DNA from: Hyphomicrobium_A sp963817485
GTDB lineage: Bacteria > Pseudomonadota > Alphaproteobacteria > Rhizobiales > Hyphomicrobiaceae
Direction: 5' to 3'
Assembly: GCA_963817485.1 (NCBI GenBank)
Contig: CAWFOR010000005.1
Location: 495,518-559,517, forward strand
DNA length: 64,000 bases
A program made the translations under genes and the position numbers. Below, piece after piece: positions 10,234 to 19,900 of the stretch (its first letter is position 1; each line of letters opens with the position of its first letter). The notes under the pieces were generated by a model. The model was not told where the DNA came from. It saw only the letters and a program-made list of their open reading frames with translations, and did no database searches.

Positions 10234-10794
10234 ATGATCGCAGCCATCCCCGCGTTCATCGTGGCGGCGGCAGCCGCGGCCGCGACGACGCATGAGGGGA
10301 AGTCGGGGGGCTTGCCGCAGCTCAACCCCGCCGACTTCGCACCGCAGCTCATCTGGCTCGCGATCACCTTCACCGTCCTCTACTTCATCCTCGCCCGGGT
10401 TGCCCTTCCGCGCATCGGCGAGGTGATCGAGGAACGCCGCGACCGCGTGCAGCGCGACCTCGATTCGGCCGAGCGCTTCAAGAAAGAGACGGACGCGGCG
10501 CTCGCCGCCTACGAGCGCGCGCTGGCCGAGGCGCGGGCGAAAGCCTCCTCCATGGCCAAGGACATGCGCGAGAAGCTCGCCGCTGAGACCGACAAGGAGC
10601 GCTCAAACGTCGAGGGGCACCTCTCGGCCAAGCTCGCCGACGCGGAAGCGCGTATCGCCGCTACCAAGACCAAGGCCTTGGCGAGCGTCGACGAGATCGC
10701 GGCGGAGACCGCGAGCGCGGTCGTCAGCAAGCTGCTCGGCGAGGACGTCAGCCCCGCCGAGGTCAAGAAGGTGCTCCAGCCCGCCGCCGAGTGA
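10234..10794 (+). CDS. atpG: F0 ATP synthase subunit b' (AtpF'/AtpG)
   Basis: 186 residues. After an Ala-rich N-terminus comes one membrane helix (PQLIWLAITFTVLYFILARVALPRIGEVIEERRDRV) and a long charged coiled coil forming half of the peripheral stalk. Paired b' and b genes are typical of alphaproteobacteria, where b' is often named atpG or atpF2. Its last codons overlap a possible GTG of the next gene. Confidence 0.93.
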   Translation: MIAAIPAFIVAAAAAAATTHEGKSGGLPQLNPADFAPQLIWLAITFTVLYFILARVALPRIGEVIEERRDRVQRDLDSAERFKKETDAALAAYERALAEARAKASSMAKDMREKLAAETDKERSNVEGHLSAKLADAEARIAATKTKALASVDEIAAETASAVVSKLLGEDVSPAEVKKVLQPAAE

Positions 10795-10802
10795 GGTTTT
10801 TT

Positions 10803-11297
10803 ATGCTGTTTGATCCGTCCGATCCCGTCTTCTGGGTGATGATCGCGTTCTTCGCGTTCATGGCCCTGCTCGTCTATTACAAAGTGCCGGGAATGGTCGG
10901 AAAGTCGCTCGACGCCCGCGCCGACGCAATCCGCCACGAGCTCGACGAGGCGCGCCGGCTGCGCGATGAGGCCCAATCGCTGCTCAACGACTACCAGCGC
11001 AAGAGCCGCCAGGCCGAGGAAGAGGCAAAGTCGATCCTCGAGCAGGCCAAGCGCGAAAGCGAGGCGCTCGCCGCCGAGACACGCAAGAGCCTGACGGAAT
11101 CGGTCGAGCGCCGGACGCGGCTCGCGGAGGACAAGATCGCGCGCGCGGAAGCGCAAGCCCTGGCGGAGGTGCGTGCCTCCGCAGTCGATAGCGCGATTGC
11201 CGCGGCGGAGAAGATCCTCAAGTCGCGCACGACCGGCAAGACGGCAAGCGCGCTCATCGAGACGAGCATCCGCGATCTCGAAGGCAAGCTGAACTAG
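10803..11297 (+). CDS. atpF: F0 ATP synthase subunit b
   Basis: About 164 residues: N-terminal membrane helix (FWVMIAFFAFMALLVYYKVPG) and a coiled-coil stalk ending IETSIRDLEGKLN. The ATG at 10803 with GTGAGG six bases upstream is preferred; a GTG at 10791 overlapping the stop of b' is possible. Last gene of the operon; the F1 genes are not in the window. Confidence 0.93.
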   Translation: MLFDPSDPVFWVMIAFFAFMALLVYYKVPGMVGKSLDARADAIRHELDEARRLRDEAQSLLNDYQRKSRQAEEEAKSILEQAKRESEALAAETRKSLTESVERRTRLAEDKIARAEAQALAEVRASAVDSAIAAAEKILKSRTTGKTASALIETSIRDLEGKLN

Positions 11298-11346
11298 TTA
11301 CTGAATTTGGTGGTTGCTGCGGGCGGCGGCGTGGCGAGCGCTGCCA

Positions 11347-12009
11347 CTAGCCGGCCCCTTGCGCGCCCTGATCGAAGCCGACGAACACCTCGAACTCGCC
11401 GGGCCGTGTCCCCTCCGGCACATCGAAGGTGACCGAGCGCACGGCCGAGAAGTAGCCAATTGGGTTATCCACGGCCACGGGCACGGCGACGGTCATCTTG
11501 TCGGTCGTCACCTTGTCACGCTTGGAGTCCGTCACGACGATATTGACGGGCAGTGTAATGTTGCCGGGGCGGCCACGAGGCCCGAGCAGCACGCGCCCGG
11601 AGAAGCCGTAGCGGACGGTGACGCGGCCCGGCTCGAGCTGACATTCACGCGCCGTCTTGGTGATCTCGCCGCGGTGCATGATGGCGAGGCCGTCGCCGGC
11701 GCGGCCATCCTCGTAGATCGTCAGGTTGGTTCCGCGCGGGGAGATGCTCAAACGCGGGCAGCCGCCCGCCGTCTCGCCCAGGCCGGCAGTGCCCACTGAC
11801 TGGTCGCCGCTCGATTTGGCGGCGGAAAGGAGCTGCTCCTCGTTGACCCCCGGAGCCTTGTCGGGCGTGGAGGACGACGAGCCGAAGATGCTGGAGCCGA
11901 GACCGGAGGTGATGGAGGATAGGCCGCAACCGCCGGCGAGCAGGGTGAGCATTCCGCATAGGCAAATGCGGGCGCCGGCTCGCGCAGCTAACTTCGCAGA
12001 TTGCGTCAT
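11347..12009 (-). CDS. Putative lipoprotein of unknown function
   Basis: 220 residues. The N-terminus looks like a lipoprotein signal (CLCGMLTLLAGGC), followed by a Ser/Gly-rich linker and a compact domain with LGETAGGCPRLSISPRG, LTIYEDGRAGDGLAIMHRGE and YGFSGRVLLGPRGRPGNITL. I do not recognise the family. The ATG at 12009 is chosen because it precedes the basic and hydrophobic signal; the frame is open 49 codons further. It is convergent with the atp operon and divergent from ispH. Confidence 0.7.
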   Translation of the reverse strand: MTQSAKLAARAGARICLCGMLTLLAGGCGLSSITSGLGSSIFGSSSSTPDKAPGVNEEQLLSAAKSSGDQSVGTAGLGETAGGCPRLSISPRGTNLTIYEDGRAGDGLAIMHRGEITKTARECQLEPGRVTVRYGFSGRVLLGPRGRPGNITLPVNIVVTDSKRDKVTTDKMTVAVPVAVDNPIGYFSAVRSVTFDVPEGTRPGEFEVFVGFDQGAQGAG

Positions 12010-12198
12010 AGCGCCCCGGTCAAGCCCGTCTTCGGCCCCATAGCTGTCCGGCTGGCCCAATCCCCTAGGCCGCCGACGGAGGCTTCCTGTATTGTCGCGA
12101 GTCAAACCTAGCACCCCAATCGAGCCCCGGCCAAGCGTTACACGCCGACGGCGCACAGACGCATCTGAAACGCAGACGCCGCTAAAACAGAGTGATCG

Positions 12199-13188
12199 AT
12201 GCCCGTTTCCTACCCGCCGCAGCCGTTGCCACAGCGCCCGCCCTTAACCCTGTTTCTGGCGGCTCCGCGCGGATTCTGCGCCGGCGTCGATCGGGCCATC
12301 CAGATCGTCGAGCTGGCGCTCGAAAAGTACGGGGCTCCGGTCTACGTGCGTCACGAGATCGTGCATAACCGCTTTGTCGTTGATTCTCTGAAGGCTAAAG
12401 GTGCCGTTTTTGTGGAGGAGCTTGAGGATATTCCCGAGACCGCCCAGCCCGTGATCTTTTCGGCACATGGGGTCGCCAAGGCCGTTCCGGCGGTCGCGCA
12501 GGGCCGCAATCTCTTCGTCCTCGATGCCACGTGCCCGTTGGTCTACAAGGTCCATATCGAGGCCGCCCGCCACCACGCCGAGGGGCTCGAAATTCTGTTG
12601 ATTGGCCATGCCGGCCATCCCGAGGTGGTCGGCACCATGGGCCAGCTCCCCGCGGGGGCCATCCACCTGATCGAGACAGTGGCGCAAGCGCGCGCCTTTA
12701 CCCCGCGTGATTCGAAGAAGCTCGCGTTCGTCACCCAGACCACGCTGTCGGTCGACGACACCGCCGAGATCGTCGGCGAGCTCAAGGCGCGCTTCCCCGA
12801 TATCGTGGGGCCGCCGAAAGAGGACATCTGCTACGCCACGACGAACCGCCAGGCCGCTGTGAAGGCGATTGCGCCGAAGATCGATTGCCTGTTCGTGGTG
12901 GGAAGCCCACAAAGCTCCAATTCGCTGCGCCTCGTCGAGGTGGCAAAGCGCGCCGGCTGCGCCAACGCACACCTGATCGAGCGGTCGGCCGATATCCCCT
13001 GGCACCTCGTCGCAGGTATCGCCGCCGTCGGCGTGACCGCGGGCGCCTCCGCGCCCGAGTCCCTCGTCGAGGAGGTGATCGGCGCCTTCCGTCAGCGCTA
13101 CGACGTGACACTCGAGACCGTCACGACCGCGCGCGAGAGCATTGCCTTCAACGTGCCGCGCGAGCTGCGCACCGCGCCCGCATCCTAA
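12199..13188 (+). CDS. ispH: 4-hydroxy-3-methylbut-2-enyl diphosphate reductase
   Basis: 329 residues. IspH (LytB) makes IPP and DMAPP in the last step of the MEP isoprenoid pathway. The three Fe-S cysteines are in PRGFCAGVDRAI, LDATCPLVYKVH and DICYATTNRQ. Other motifs: VRHEIVHNRFVV, IFSAHGV, VVGSPQSSNSLRLVEVA and GVTAGASAPESLVEEVI. First of an ispH-thrB-rnhA operon. Confidence 0.97.
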   Translation: MPVSYPPQPLPQRPPLTLFLAAPRGFCAGVDRAIQIVELALEKYGAPVYVRHEIVHNRFVVDSLKAKGAVFVEELEDIPETAQPVIFSAHGVAKAVPAVAQGRNLFVLDATCPLVYKVHIEAARHHAEGLEILLIGHAGHPEVVGTMGQLPAGAIHLIETVAQARAFTPRDSKKLAFVTQTTLSVDDTAEIVGELKARFPDIVGPPKEDICYATTNRQAAVKAIAPKIDCLFVVGSPQSSNSLRLVEVAKRAGCANAHLIERSADIPWHLVAGIAAVGVTAGASAPESLVEEVIGAFRQRYDVTLETVTTARESIAFNVPRELRTAPAS

Positions 13189-13221
13189 CGCTTACCTCCG
13201 CCGGAAAGGCTGACAACGTCC

Positions 13222-14196
13222 ATGGCCGTCTACACCGAAGTCAGCGACGAGGAGCTTTCGACCTTCATCGCCAGCTACGGGCTGGGCGAGCTGTTGTCGT
13301 TCAAGGGCATCGCCGAGGGCGTGGAAAACACCAACTACATCGTGCACACCACGCACGGGCCCTTCATCCTGACGCTCTATGAGCGGCGCACGGCGCGCGA
13401 GGATCTGCCCTTCTTCCTCGGCCTTATGGAGCATCTCGCCGCGCGCGGCGTCTCCTGCCCGACGCCGGTGCGCGATCTTAAGGGCCGCAACCTGAATGAG
13501 CTTGCCGGGCGCCCCGCCGCACTCGTCACTTTCCTGGAAGGCTTCTGGGTGCGCCGGCCGATGACCGCACACTGCGCGGCGGTTGGGCGCGCGCTCGCCG
13601 CGTTGCACATGGGCGGAGAGGGTTTCGCCTTGCAGCGCGCCAATGCTCTAGGCCCTTCGGGCTGGCGGCCGCTGTATGACCGCTTCGCCGACCGGGCGGA
13701 CGAGATCGCGCCCGATCTCGGGGCCCTCATCGCCGGCGAGCTTGCGCACCTCAAAGGCCACTGGCCCAAGGGCCTTCCCGCGGGCGTCATCCACGCCGAT
13801 CTCTTTCCCGACAACGTCTTCTTCCTCGGCGATCGTTTGTCCGGCCTGATCGACTTCTACTTCGCCTGCAACGACGCGTTAGCCTACGACGTCGCCGTGT
13901 GCCTCAACGCCTGGTGCTTCGAGAAGGACCTGTCCTTCAACATCACCAAGGGACGCGCGCTGCTGCGCGGCTACGAGGAGCTGCGCCCGCTGACGCCTGC
14001 CGAGCGCGATGCGATGCCCCAGCTCGCCCGCGGCGCTGCGCTGCGCTTCCTGCTGACACGCGCCTACGATTGGCTCAACACGCCACCGGATGCGCTCGTC
14101 AGCCGCAAAAACCCGCTTGAGTACGTACGCCGGCTGCGCTTCCACCAGGGCGTGCGCTCGATCGCGGACTACGGCCTCGAGGAGACTGTGCGATGA
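13222..14196 (+). CDS. thrB: Homoserine kinase, APH-type fold (ThrB)
   Basis: 324 residues. It phosphorylates homoserine for threonine synthesis; thrC lies 8 kb away on the other strand. This is the aminoglycoside-phosphotransferase-like type found in alphaproteobacteria and pseudomonads. Visible: FKGIAEGVENTNYIVHT, catalytic loop GVIHADLFPDNVFF and metal-binding GLIDFYFACNDALAYDVA. The stop overlaps the rnhA start (ATGA). Confidence 0.95.
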   Translation: MAVYTEVSDEELSTFIASYGLGELLSFKGIAEGVENTNYIVHTTHGPFILTLYERRTAREDLPFFLGLMEHLAARGVSCPTPVRDLKGRNLNELAGRPAALVTFLEGFWVRRPMTAHCAAVGRALAALHMGGEGFALQRANALGPSGWRPLYDRFADRADEIAPDLGALIAGELAHLKGHWPKGLPAGVIHADLFPDNVFFLGDRLSGLIDFYFACNDALAYDVAVCLNAWCFEKDLSFNITKGRALLRGYEELRPLTPAERDAMPQLARGAALRFLLTRAYDWLNTPPDALVSRKNPLEYVRRLRFHQGVRSIADYGLEETVR

Positions 14197-14672
14197 CCGC
14201 TGGCAAACCGGTCGTCGTCTATACCGACGGCGCTTGCTCGGGGAATCCGGGTCCCGGCGGCTGGGGCGCGATCCTCACCTGGGGCGACAAATGCAAGGAG
14301 CTGTCCGGCGGCGAGGCGACGACCACCAACAACCGCATGGAGCTGATGGCAGCGATCTCGGCGCTCGAGGCGTTGACGCGCCCGAGCCGCGTCGAGCTGC
14401 ATACCGACAGCGTGTACCTCAAGGACGGCATCACGAAATGGATTCACGGCTGGAAGAAGAACGGCTGGCGCACGGCGGACAAGAAGCCGGTAAAGAACGC
14501 CGAGCTCTGGCAGCGGCTCGATGAAGCGCAGCGCGTGCACGACATCGACTGGAGATGGGTGAAGGGTCACGCCGGCCACGCGGAGAACGAGCGCGCCGAC
14601 GAGCTTGCGCGCCTCGCCTTGGCCGAGTTCAAACCGTCCCGGCGCGAGAAGGCCGAACCGCCGGGCGATTGA
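14193..14672 (+). CDS. rnhA: Ribonuclease HI
   Basis: 159 residues. Cleaves RNA in RNA-DNA hybrids. Catalytic carboxylates are seen in VYTDGACSGNPGPGGWG (Asp), TTNNRMELMAAISALEAL (Glu), ELHTDSVYLKDGI (Asp) and GHAGHAENERADELAR (Asp). The basic region TKWIHGWKKNGWRTADKKPVKN is the substrate-binding handle. Overlaps thrB by 4 bases. Confidence 0.97.
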   Translation: MTAGKPVVVYTDGACSGNPGPGGWGAILTWGDKCKELSGGEATTTNNRMELMAAISALEALTRPSRVELHTDSVYLKDGITKWIHGWKKNGWRTADKKPVKNAELWQRLDEAQRVHDIDWRWVKGHAGHAENERADELARLALAEFKPSRREKAEPPGD

Positions 14673-14679
14673 CCGTCGC

Positions 14680-15177
14680 CTACAGGGAGTGGTCGATAGC
14701 CGAGCACAGCGTCGCGGCACTCGACTTGTCGTGCTGGGGAGGGGAGTCCTCGACGTTCAGGACCTTCACCACGCCGTCGTCGACGAGCATTGCGTAGCGT
14801 TTCGACCGCAGCCCGAGCCCGAAGCCCGATAGGTCGATGTCGAGCCCGAGCATCTTGGCGAAATCGCCGTTGCCGTCGGCGAGCATCGCGATCTTGCCCT
14901 TGGCTCCCGTTGCCTTGGCGAACTCTTCCATCACGAACACGTCGTTGACGGCCGTGCAGGCGATGGCGTCGATGCCTTTGCCCTTCAGCTCTTCGACGCG
15001 CGCGACGAAGCCCGGCACGTGCTGCTGCTGGCAAGTGGGCGTGAACGCGCCCGGCACCGCGAACAGGGCCACCTTCTTGCCTTTGAACACATCCGCCGTG
15101 GTCGACTTGCCCGGGCCGTCGGCATTCATGACCATGAAGGTTGCATCGGGAAGCTTGTCGCCGACTTTGATCGTCAT
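14680..15177 (-). CDS. Peroxiredoxin, Prx5 type
   Basis: 165 residues. The peroxidatic Cys is in FAVPGAFTPTCQQQHVPGF, the Prx5/AhpE-like signature. Also visible: ACTAVNDVFVMEEFAKATGA and FGLGLRSKRYAMLVDDGVV. It reduces peroxides using thioredoxin or glutathione systems. The ATG at 15177 (MTIKVGDKLPDA) fits the family better than upstream codons. It is convergent with rnhA, 7 bases apart, and just downstream of the DsbD-N-like gene. Confidence 0.92.
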   Translation of the reverse strand: MTIKVGDKLPDATFMVMNADGPGKSTTADVFKGKKVALFAVPGAFTPTCQQQHVPGFVARVEELKGKGIDAIACTAVNDVFVMEEFAKATGAKGKIAMLADGNGDFAKMLGLDIDLSGFGLGLRSKRYAMLVDDGVVKVLNVEDSPPQHDKSSAATLCSAIDHSL

Positions 15178-15215
15178 TGGAGGGGCCTCTTTTGGCTGGC
15201 GGTTCAAAAGGTTCG

Positions 15216-16047
15216 TCAGTCGGCTGCGAACGTCGTCTCCGATTGTCCGTTGTCGGAGACAAGCGTCGCCGTGAGCTTCTGGCCTTTCAACGCCTGCAGG
15301 TCGACATCCTGGGACAGATCGACCTCGAACGTCACGTGGCCCGAGCCGTCGTCGGACGTCTTCTTCGGCAGCGGCACGAACAGTCCCTGTGGCGCCTCGA
15401 TGAAGAGATCGGCGTGCTCCGAGCCGGAAGGAAACTCGGCGTCGAGCACGATGCTTGGCTTGGCGCCGCTAAGCTCGGTGACGATGTGCTTCAGGACCGG
15501 ATCGCCCGGGCGGCGCTCTGCCTCCGGAGCCGGCACCTGCTTTAGTGCGGTGGCGAGCTCGTCGGACACCTCGCTTCCATGTTCGGGGGACACTGCCAGC
15601 GACAGCGCCGCCTCCGCCGGGATGCAGATCTCCTTGCACACGCCGTATTCGAGCGAGAGCCGCAGGTCGATGGGCTTGCCCGGATCTTTCGCCGTGAGCC
15701 GCACGGGAAAGACCACGGTGCCCTTGTAGCCGACGGTGTCGCCGGCGCGATCGGAGAAACGTTTTGGCGCCGGATAGAGCACGGTTGCCGCGGCGAGGTT
15801 CTCCGACTTCGACCAGTCGAACGAGGGCGGCACGCCGCCGGCATCGCCCGGCGTCCGCCAGTACGTTTTCCAGCCCTCGGGCATCTCCACCTCGACGCCA
15901 GCCATGCCGTTGCCGGCGATGAGGCGGGCGCGCGAGCTGTGGCCCTCGACCCAATCGGACGCGAGGCCCGTCGCCGCCTCGACCGAAGTCAGCGCCGACA
16001 GGCAGGCCTAGCAGCAGGCACAATCCGACGAGATGAACGTGCTTCAT
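15216..16047 (-). CDS. DsbD N-terminal-domain-like secreted protein; one frame break
   Basis: About 276 residues: signal peptide (MKHVHLVGLCLLLGL plus LSALTSVEA after the break) and a DsbD-alpha-like domain with VEMPEGWKTYWRTPGDAGG, YPAPKRFSDRAGDTVGYKG and the two cysteines of LEYGVCKEICIPAEA. In DsbD this domain passes electrons to periplasmic partners; here there is no membrane or gamma domain. A +1 shift near 16001 (GCCTGCC for GCTGC) joins signal and domain, so an insertion error is likely. Confidence 0.82.
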
Positions 16048-16243
16048 GAATGTGTCTTATCTGGCGATGGCGCCCCGGGTTCGGCAAGCGTTGTAGCGTC
16101 CCGCAAACCGCCGGCAAATCACGACTTGATGAAAAATTGCCTACATTGGCGGCAGCCGGTCGCGGCGGCATGCGGGCGATAGAGGTTTGCCGCCGCAATT
16201 GGCCGCTTCACACGCCGCCGCGCGTCGCGTTAGTCTTGACCCC

Positions 16244-16858
16244 ATGAAGATGCCTCGCCCCACGCGCCGCTCGAACGGAGAAGGATACCTCGACGGCCAG
16301 CTCCTCATCGCCATGCCGATCATGTCGGACCCTCGCTTCGCGCGCTCGGTGATCTACATGTGCGCGCATTCCGAGGACGGGGCGATGGGTCTCGTCATCA
16401 ATCAGCGCGCCTCGCACATCTCGTTCCCCGATCTCCTGAGCAAGCTCAACATCGTGCCCTCGCCGCCGGAGGGCAGCATATCCGACAACGTGCGCGGCAT
16501 GTCGATCCACGTCGGCGGTCCGGTCGAGACGGGGCGCGGCTTCGTACTGCACAGCTCCGACTATTTCGTCAACGACTCGACGCTGCCGATCGAGGACGGC
16601 GTGTGCCTCACGGCGACGATCGACATCCTGAAGGCGATCGCCGCCGGCAACGGTCCCAACCGCGCGATTCTCGCGCTCGGCTACGCGGGCTGGTCGCCCG
16701 GCCAGCTCGAGAGCGAGATCCAAGCTAACGGCTGGCTGAACTGCCCAGCCGACCCCGACCTGATCTTCGGCACCGATCTCGACTTGAAATACACGCGCGC
16801 GCTGGCGAAGATCGGCATCGATCCCTCGCATCTCGTGAGCGACGCCGGCCACGCTTGA
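16244..16858 (+). CDS. YqgE/AlgH (UPF0301, DUF179) family protein
   Basis: 204 residues. Family landmarks: YLDGQLLIAMPIMSDPRFARSVIYMC, DGAMGLVINQ, HVGGPVETGRGFVLHS, ALGYAGWSPGQLESEI and NGWLNCPADPDLIF. The structure is known but the biochemical role is not settled; in Pseudomonas AlgH has been linked to alginate control. ATG 16244 (MKMPRPTRRSNGEG) gives the usual length. Confidence 0.93.
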   Translation: MKMPRPTRRSNGEGYLDGQLLIAMPIMSDPRFARSVIYMCAHSEDGAMGLVINQRASHISFPDLLSKLNIVPSPPEGSISDNVRGMSIHVGGPVETGRGFVLHSSDYFVNDSTLPIEDGVCLTATIDILKAIAAGNGPNRAILALGYAGWSPGQLESEIQANGWLNCPADPDLIFGTDLDLKYTRALAKIGIDPSHLVSDAGHA

Positions 16859-16905
16859 GGCCGCCCGCGCCGCGGTACGTCGGCCTCCATCAGCGCCGAA
16901 ATCGC

Positions 16906-19900
16906 TCAAGCGTCGCGACGCGGCTTGGCCGCAGGCGCGCCCGCAACCTCCTCCTCGAGCTGCCGCGCATCCTTGGCGGCGCCGTCGGTCGACGGCTGCG
17001 GCGGCCATGGCACGCCCGCGAGTTTGGCTAGGCTCTGCGCCATCGAAGGCGGCAAGCCCGAGAAGTCAGGCGTCGGGCGCTTCGGTGCGAGCCTGGCGGC
17101 GGGAGCACGCGCGGCCGGACGCCGCGCCGGAGCCGGGGTACGCGCGGGCGGCGCTGCCGGTGCCGGTTCGGCCTCGGGCAGCGCGGCTGCGAGGCGCTCG
17201 TGCAACGGGCTTGTTGTGGGCTGAGGCGGGGGCGCGGGCGGCAGTGTCGATGGTCCTTCGCGCTCGGCGCGTCGCAGCGCGTCGGCGATGGCGCCCATAT
17301 CCGGCGTCTCATCCGGGGGCGACGGATCGGGCGATGCTTGGCCGGCTCCGTCCGCCATCGATGCCGGCATGGGCACCGGAGGAGGCGGGAACGCCAGATG
17401 GGACGGCTCGGGCGGCATCTCCGCTGGAGCGTCGCCGAAGCCTTCATCGGCCGGATCGGTCCCGGTCTGATCAAAATCCTGCATCGCATCGCTCATGGCT
17501 GGCGCCCCGCCCGACATTGGCGGCGGCGCGAACGATGCGGGCGCGCCGAACGACGGCGGCATGTCCTCCATGTCGGCGATGGGAGCCGACCCGAACGCCG
17601 GCCCAGCTTCTGGCGGGAAACCGGCGCCAGGGATCGGCGGCGGGAAACCGCCGTTCTGATGCGTTACCTGCGGGAAGCCGCCATTCGCGACGTGCTGCGC
17701 GAAGCTACCGCCATTCTCGGGCATCCCCGGTGGGGGGAAGCTGCCGTTCTGGTGCGGCGACCGCATCGGTGGCGGAAGTCCCGCCTGCTGTGGCGGAGGC
17801 GGCGGCAGCATCGCCGGGTTGGCGGGCCGCGTGCGGGGGCGCACGGTGCGGTTGGGGAGCGCGCCTCCATTGGCCGGTGGTGGCGGCGCGCCGCCGTTGG
17901 CAAAGGCCTCGTCGGCCGCGGGCGCGCGCTTGGCGACCCTCTTGCGTACCTTCTGCTGATCCCCCGCCGCGCCCTTCGCCTTGGCGCGGAAGAAGCCGCG
18001 CGGGCGCAGCTTGTTCTCCGCCTTGCGCACCATCTTCAGCAGCCCCAGCACGTCGCGGTCCGACATCGGCTCGCCGTAGTAGAAGCCTTGCGCGTACTGG
18101 CAGCCAATTGAGCGCAGGTAGCCCGCATCCTCCGGCGTCTCCACGCCCTCGGCGACGACCTTCTTGCCGAGCTCGTGCGCGAGCGCGACGATCGAGCGGA
18201 CGATGGCGGAGCCCGCACCATTGTTGGCGCCGCTCGACTGCACCAGCGCCTTGTCGATTTTGATGGTGTCGAAGGGGAATCGCTGCAGGTAGGCAAGCGA
18301 CGAGTAGCCCGTGCCGAAATCGTCGATGGCGAGCTCGGCACCGGCGCCGCGCAGCCACTCGAGGATCTCGGTCGCCTGCTCCGGGTTCTCCATCACGAGG
18401 CTTTCGGTGATCTCGAGCCGCAGCGTGCCCTTCGGAACGATATTGCGCCCGAGGATGTGGCGGATCTCCTGGACCAGGTTCTGGCGGAATATCTGCCGGC
18501 TCGAGATGTTGACGGAGACAAACAGCGGGTCCTCGTCGCGCGGCAACTCGCGCTGCCAGCGGGCGGCCTCCTGGGCAGCCTTGAGCAGAACATGCGACCC
18601 GAGGCGCACGATCAGGTCGCTCTCCTCCGCCACGGGGATAAAGTCGACGGGGTTCATCATGCCGCGCTTGGGATGCTCCCATCGCACCAACGCCTCGAAG
18701 CCCGCAAGCTCCTCCGTCGGCAGGTAGACGATCGGCTGATAGAGGACGCGGATCTGGTTCTTGGCGAGCGCTTTGCGCAGATCGCTCTCGATCGTCACGC
18801 GGTCGTCGCGGTCGGCGCGCATCTCGGGGCGGAAGATCTCGACGCGGTCGGAGCCGCCGCGCTTGGCGCGGTACATGGCGATCTCGGCCTCTTTGTAGAG
18901 GTCGAGATGACTTCCCTCGCCGCCGTCGTAGACGGCGATGCCGACCGAGCCTGTGAGCACGATCTCCTGGCCCGCGATCTTGATCGGCGCGCGCAGCGAG
19001 CGGCGCACGCGTTCAGCGAGCGCTGCCAGGTCCTGCGCCGCATGCTCGGCCACCAGCACGATGGCGAAACGATCGCCAGCAACGCGCGCGAGCGTATCCT
19101 GCGGGCCGAGGTGGCTCTGCAGGCGACGGGCGACCGTCAACAGAAGGCTGTCGCCGACGACGAGACCGAAGGAGACGTTGACGCTCTTGAACTTGTCGAT
19201 GTCGATGCAGAACACGCTCGGGCGGACGCCTTCGTTCGCCTTCGCCCGCATCACCGCCACGCTCAGGCGGTCGAGCATAAGCTCGCGGTTGGGGAGCCCC
19301 GTGAGACTGTCGTGCACGGCATCATGCAGGAGCCGCTCGTGCGCGCGCTTGGCGTCCGTCACGTCGCGGATAAGGCCGACGCAGCGGACAGCGCGCGTGT
19401 CCTGGTTGGGGACGCTGGAGGCTTCGAGCTCGAACCAGCGGTAGGTATTGTCCGCGTGGCGCATGCGGAAATCGGTGCGGATCTTGGCCCAAGTGCGCTC
19501 CTGCATGGACCACAGCATGAGCCGGAAACGGTCGCGGTCGGCGGGGTGCAGGTGCTTGATGAAGTCGTCGACCTTGGTCGAAAGCTCGCCCGGGCCGAGC
19601 CCGAGGGAGGCTTCGATCAAGGGGCTCACCTTGATCTCGTCGCGGCGCGCATTCCATTCCCACACCGCGGAGCCGGCGCCGTCGACGGCGAGCGCACGCA
19701 GCTGCAGTTCGCCGGGCGCGGTGCCGTAGAGCGGCTCGCGCGAGCGGAAGGCAAACTGGGTGACGGTGAAGCCGATCAGAACGAGGATGAGCACGAGCCC
19801 GGCAACGAGGCTCGAGACCACGACGTCTCCGGCAAGCCGGCCCGTGAGCGTCATCGCAGTCGCAAAGATCCAGATGAGGAACAGTATCCACGTCGGGATC

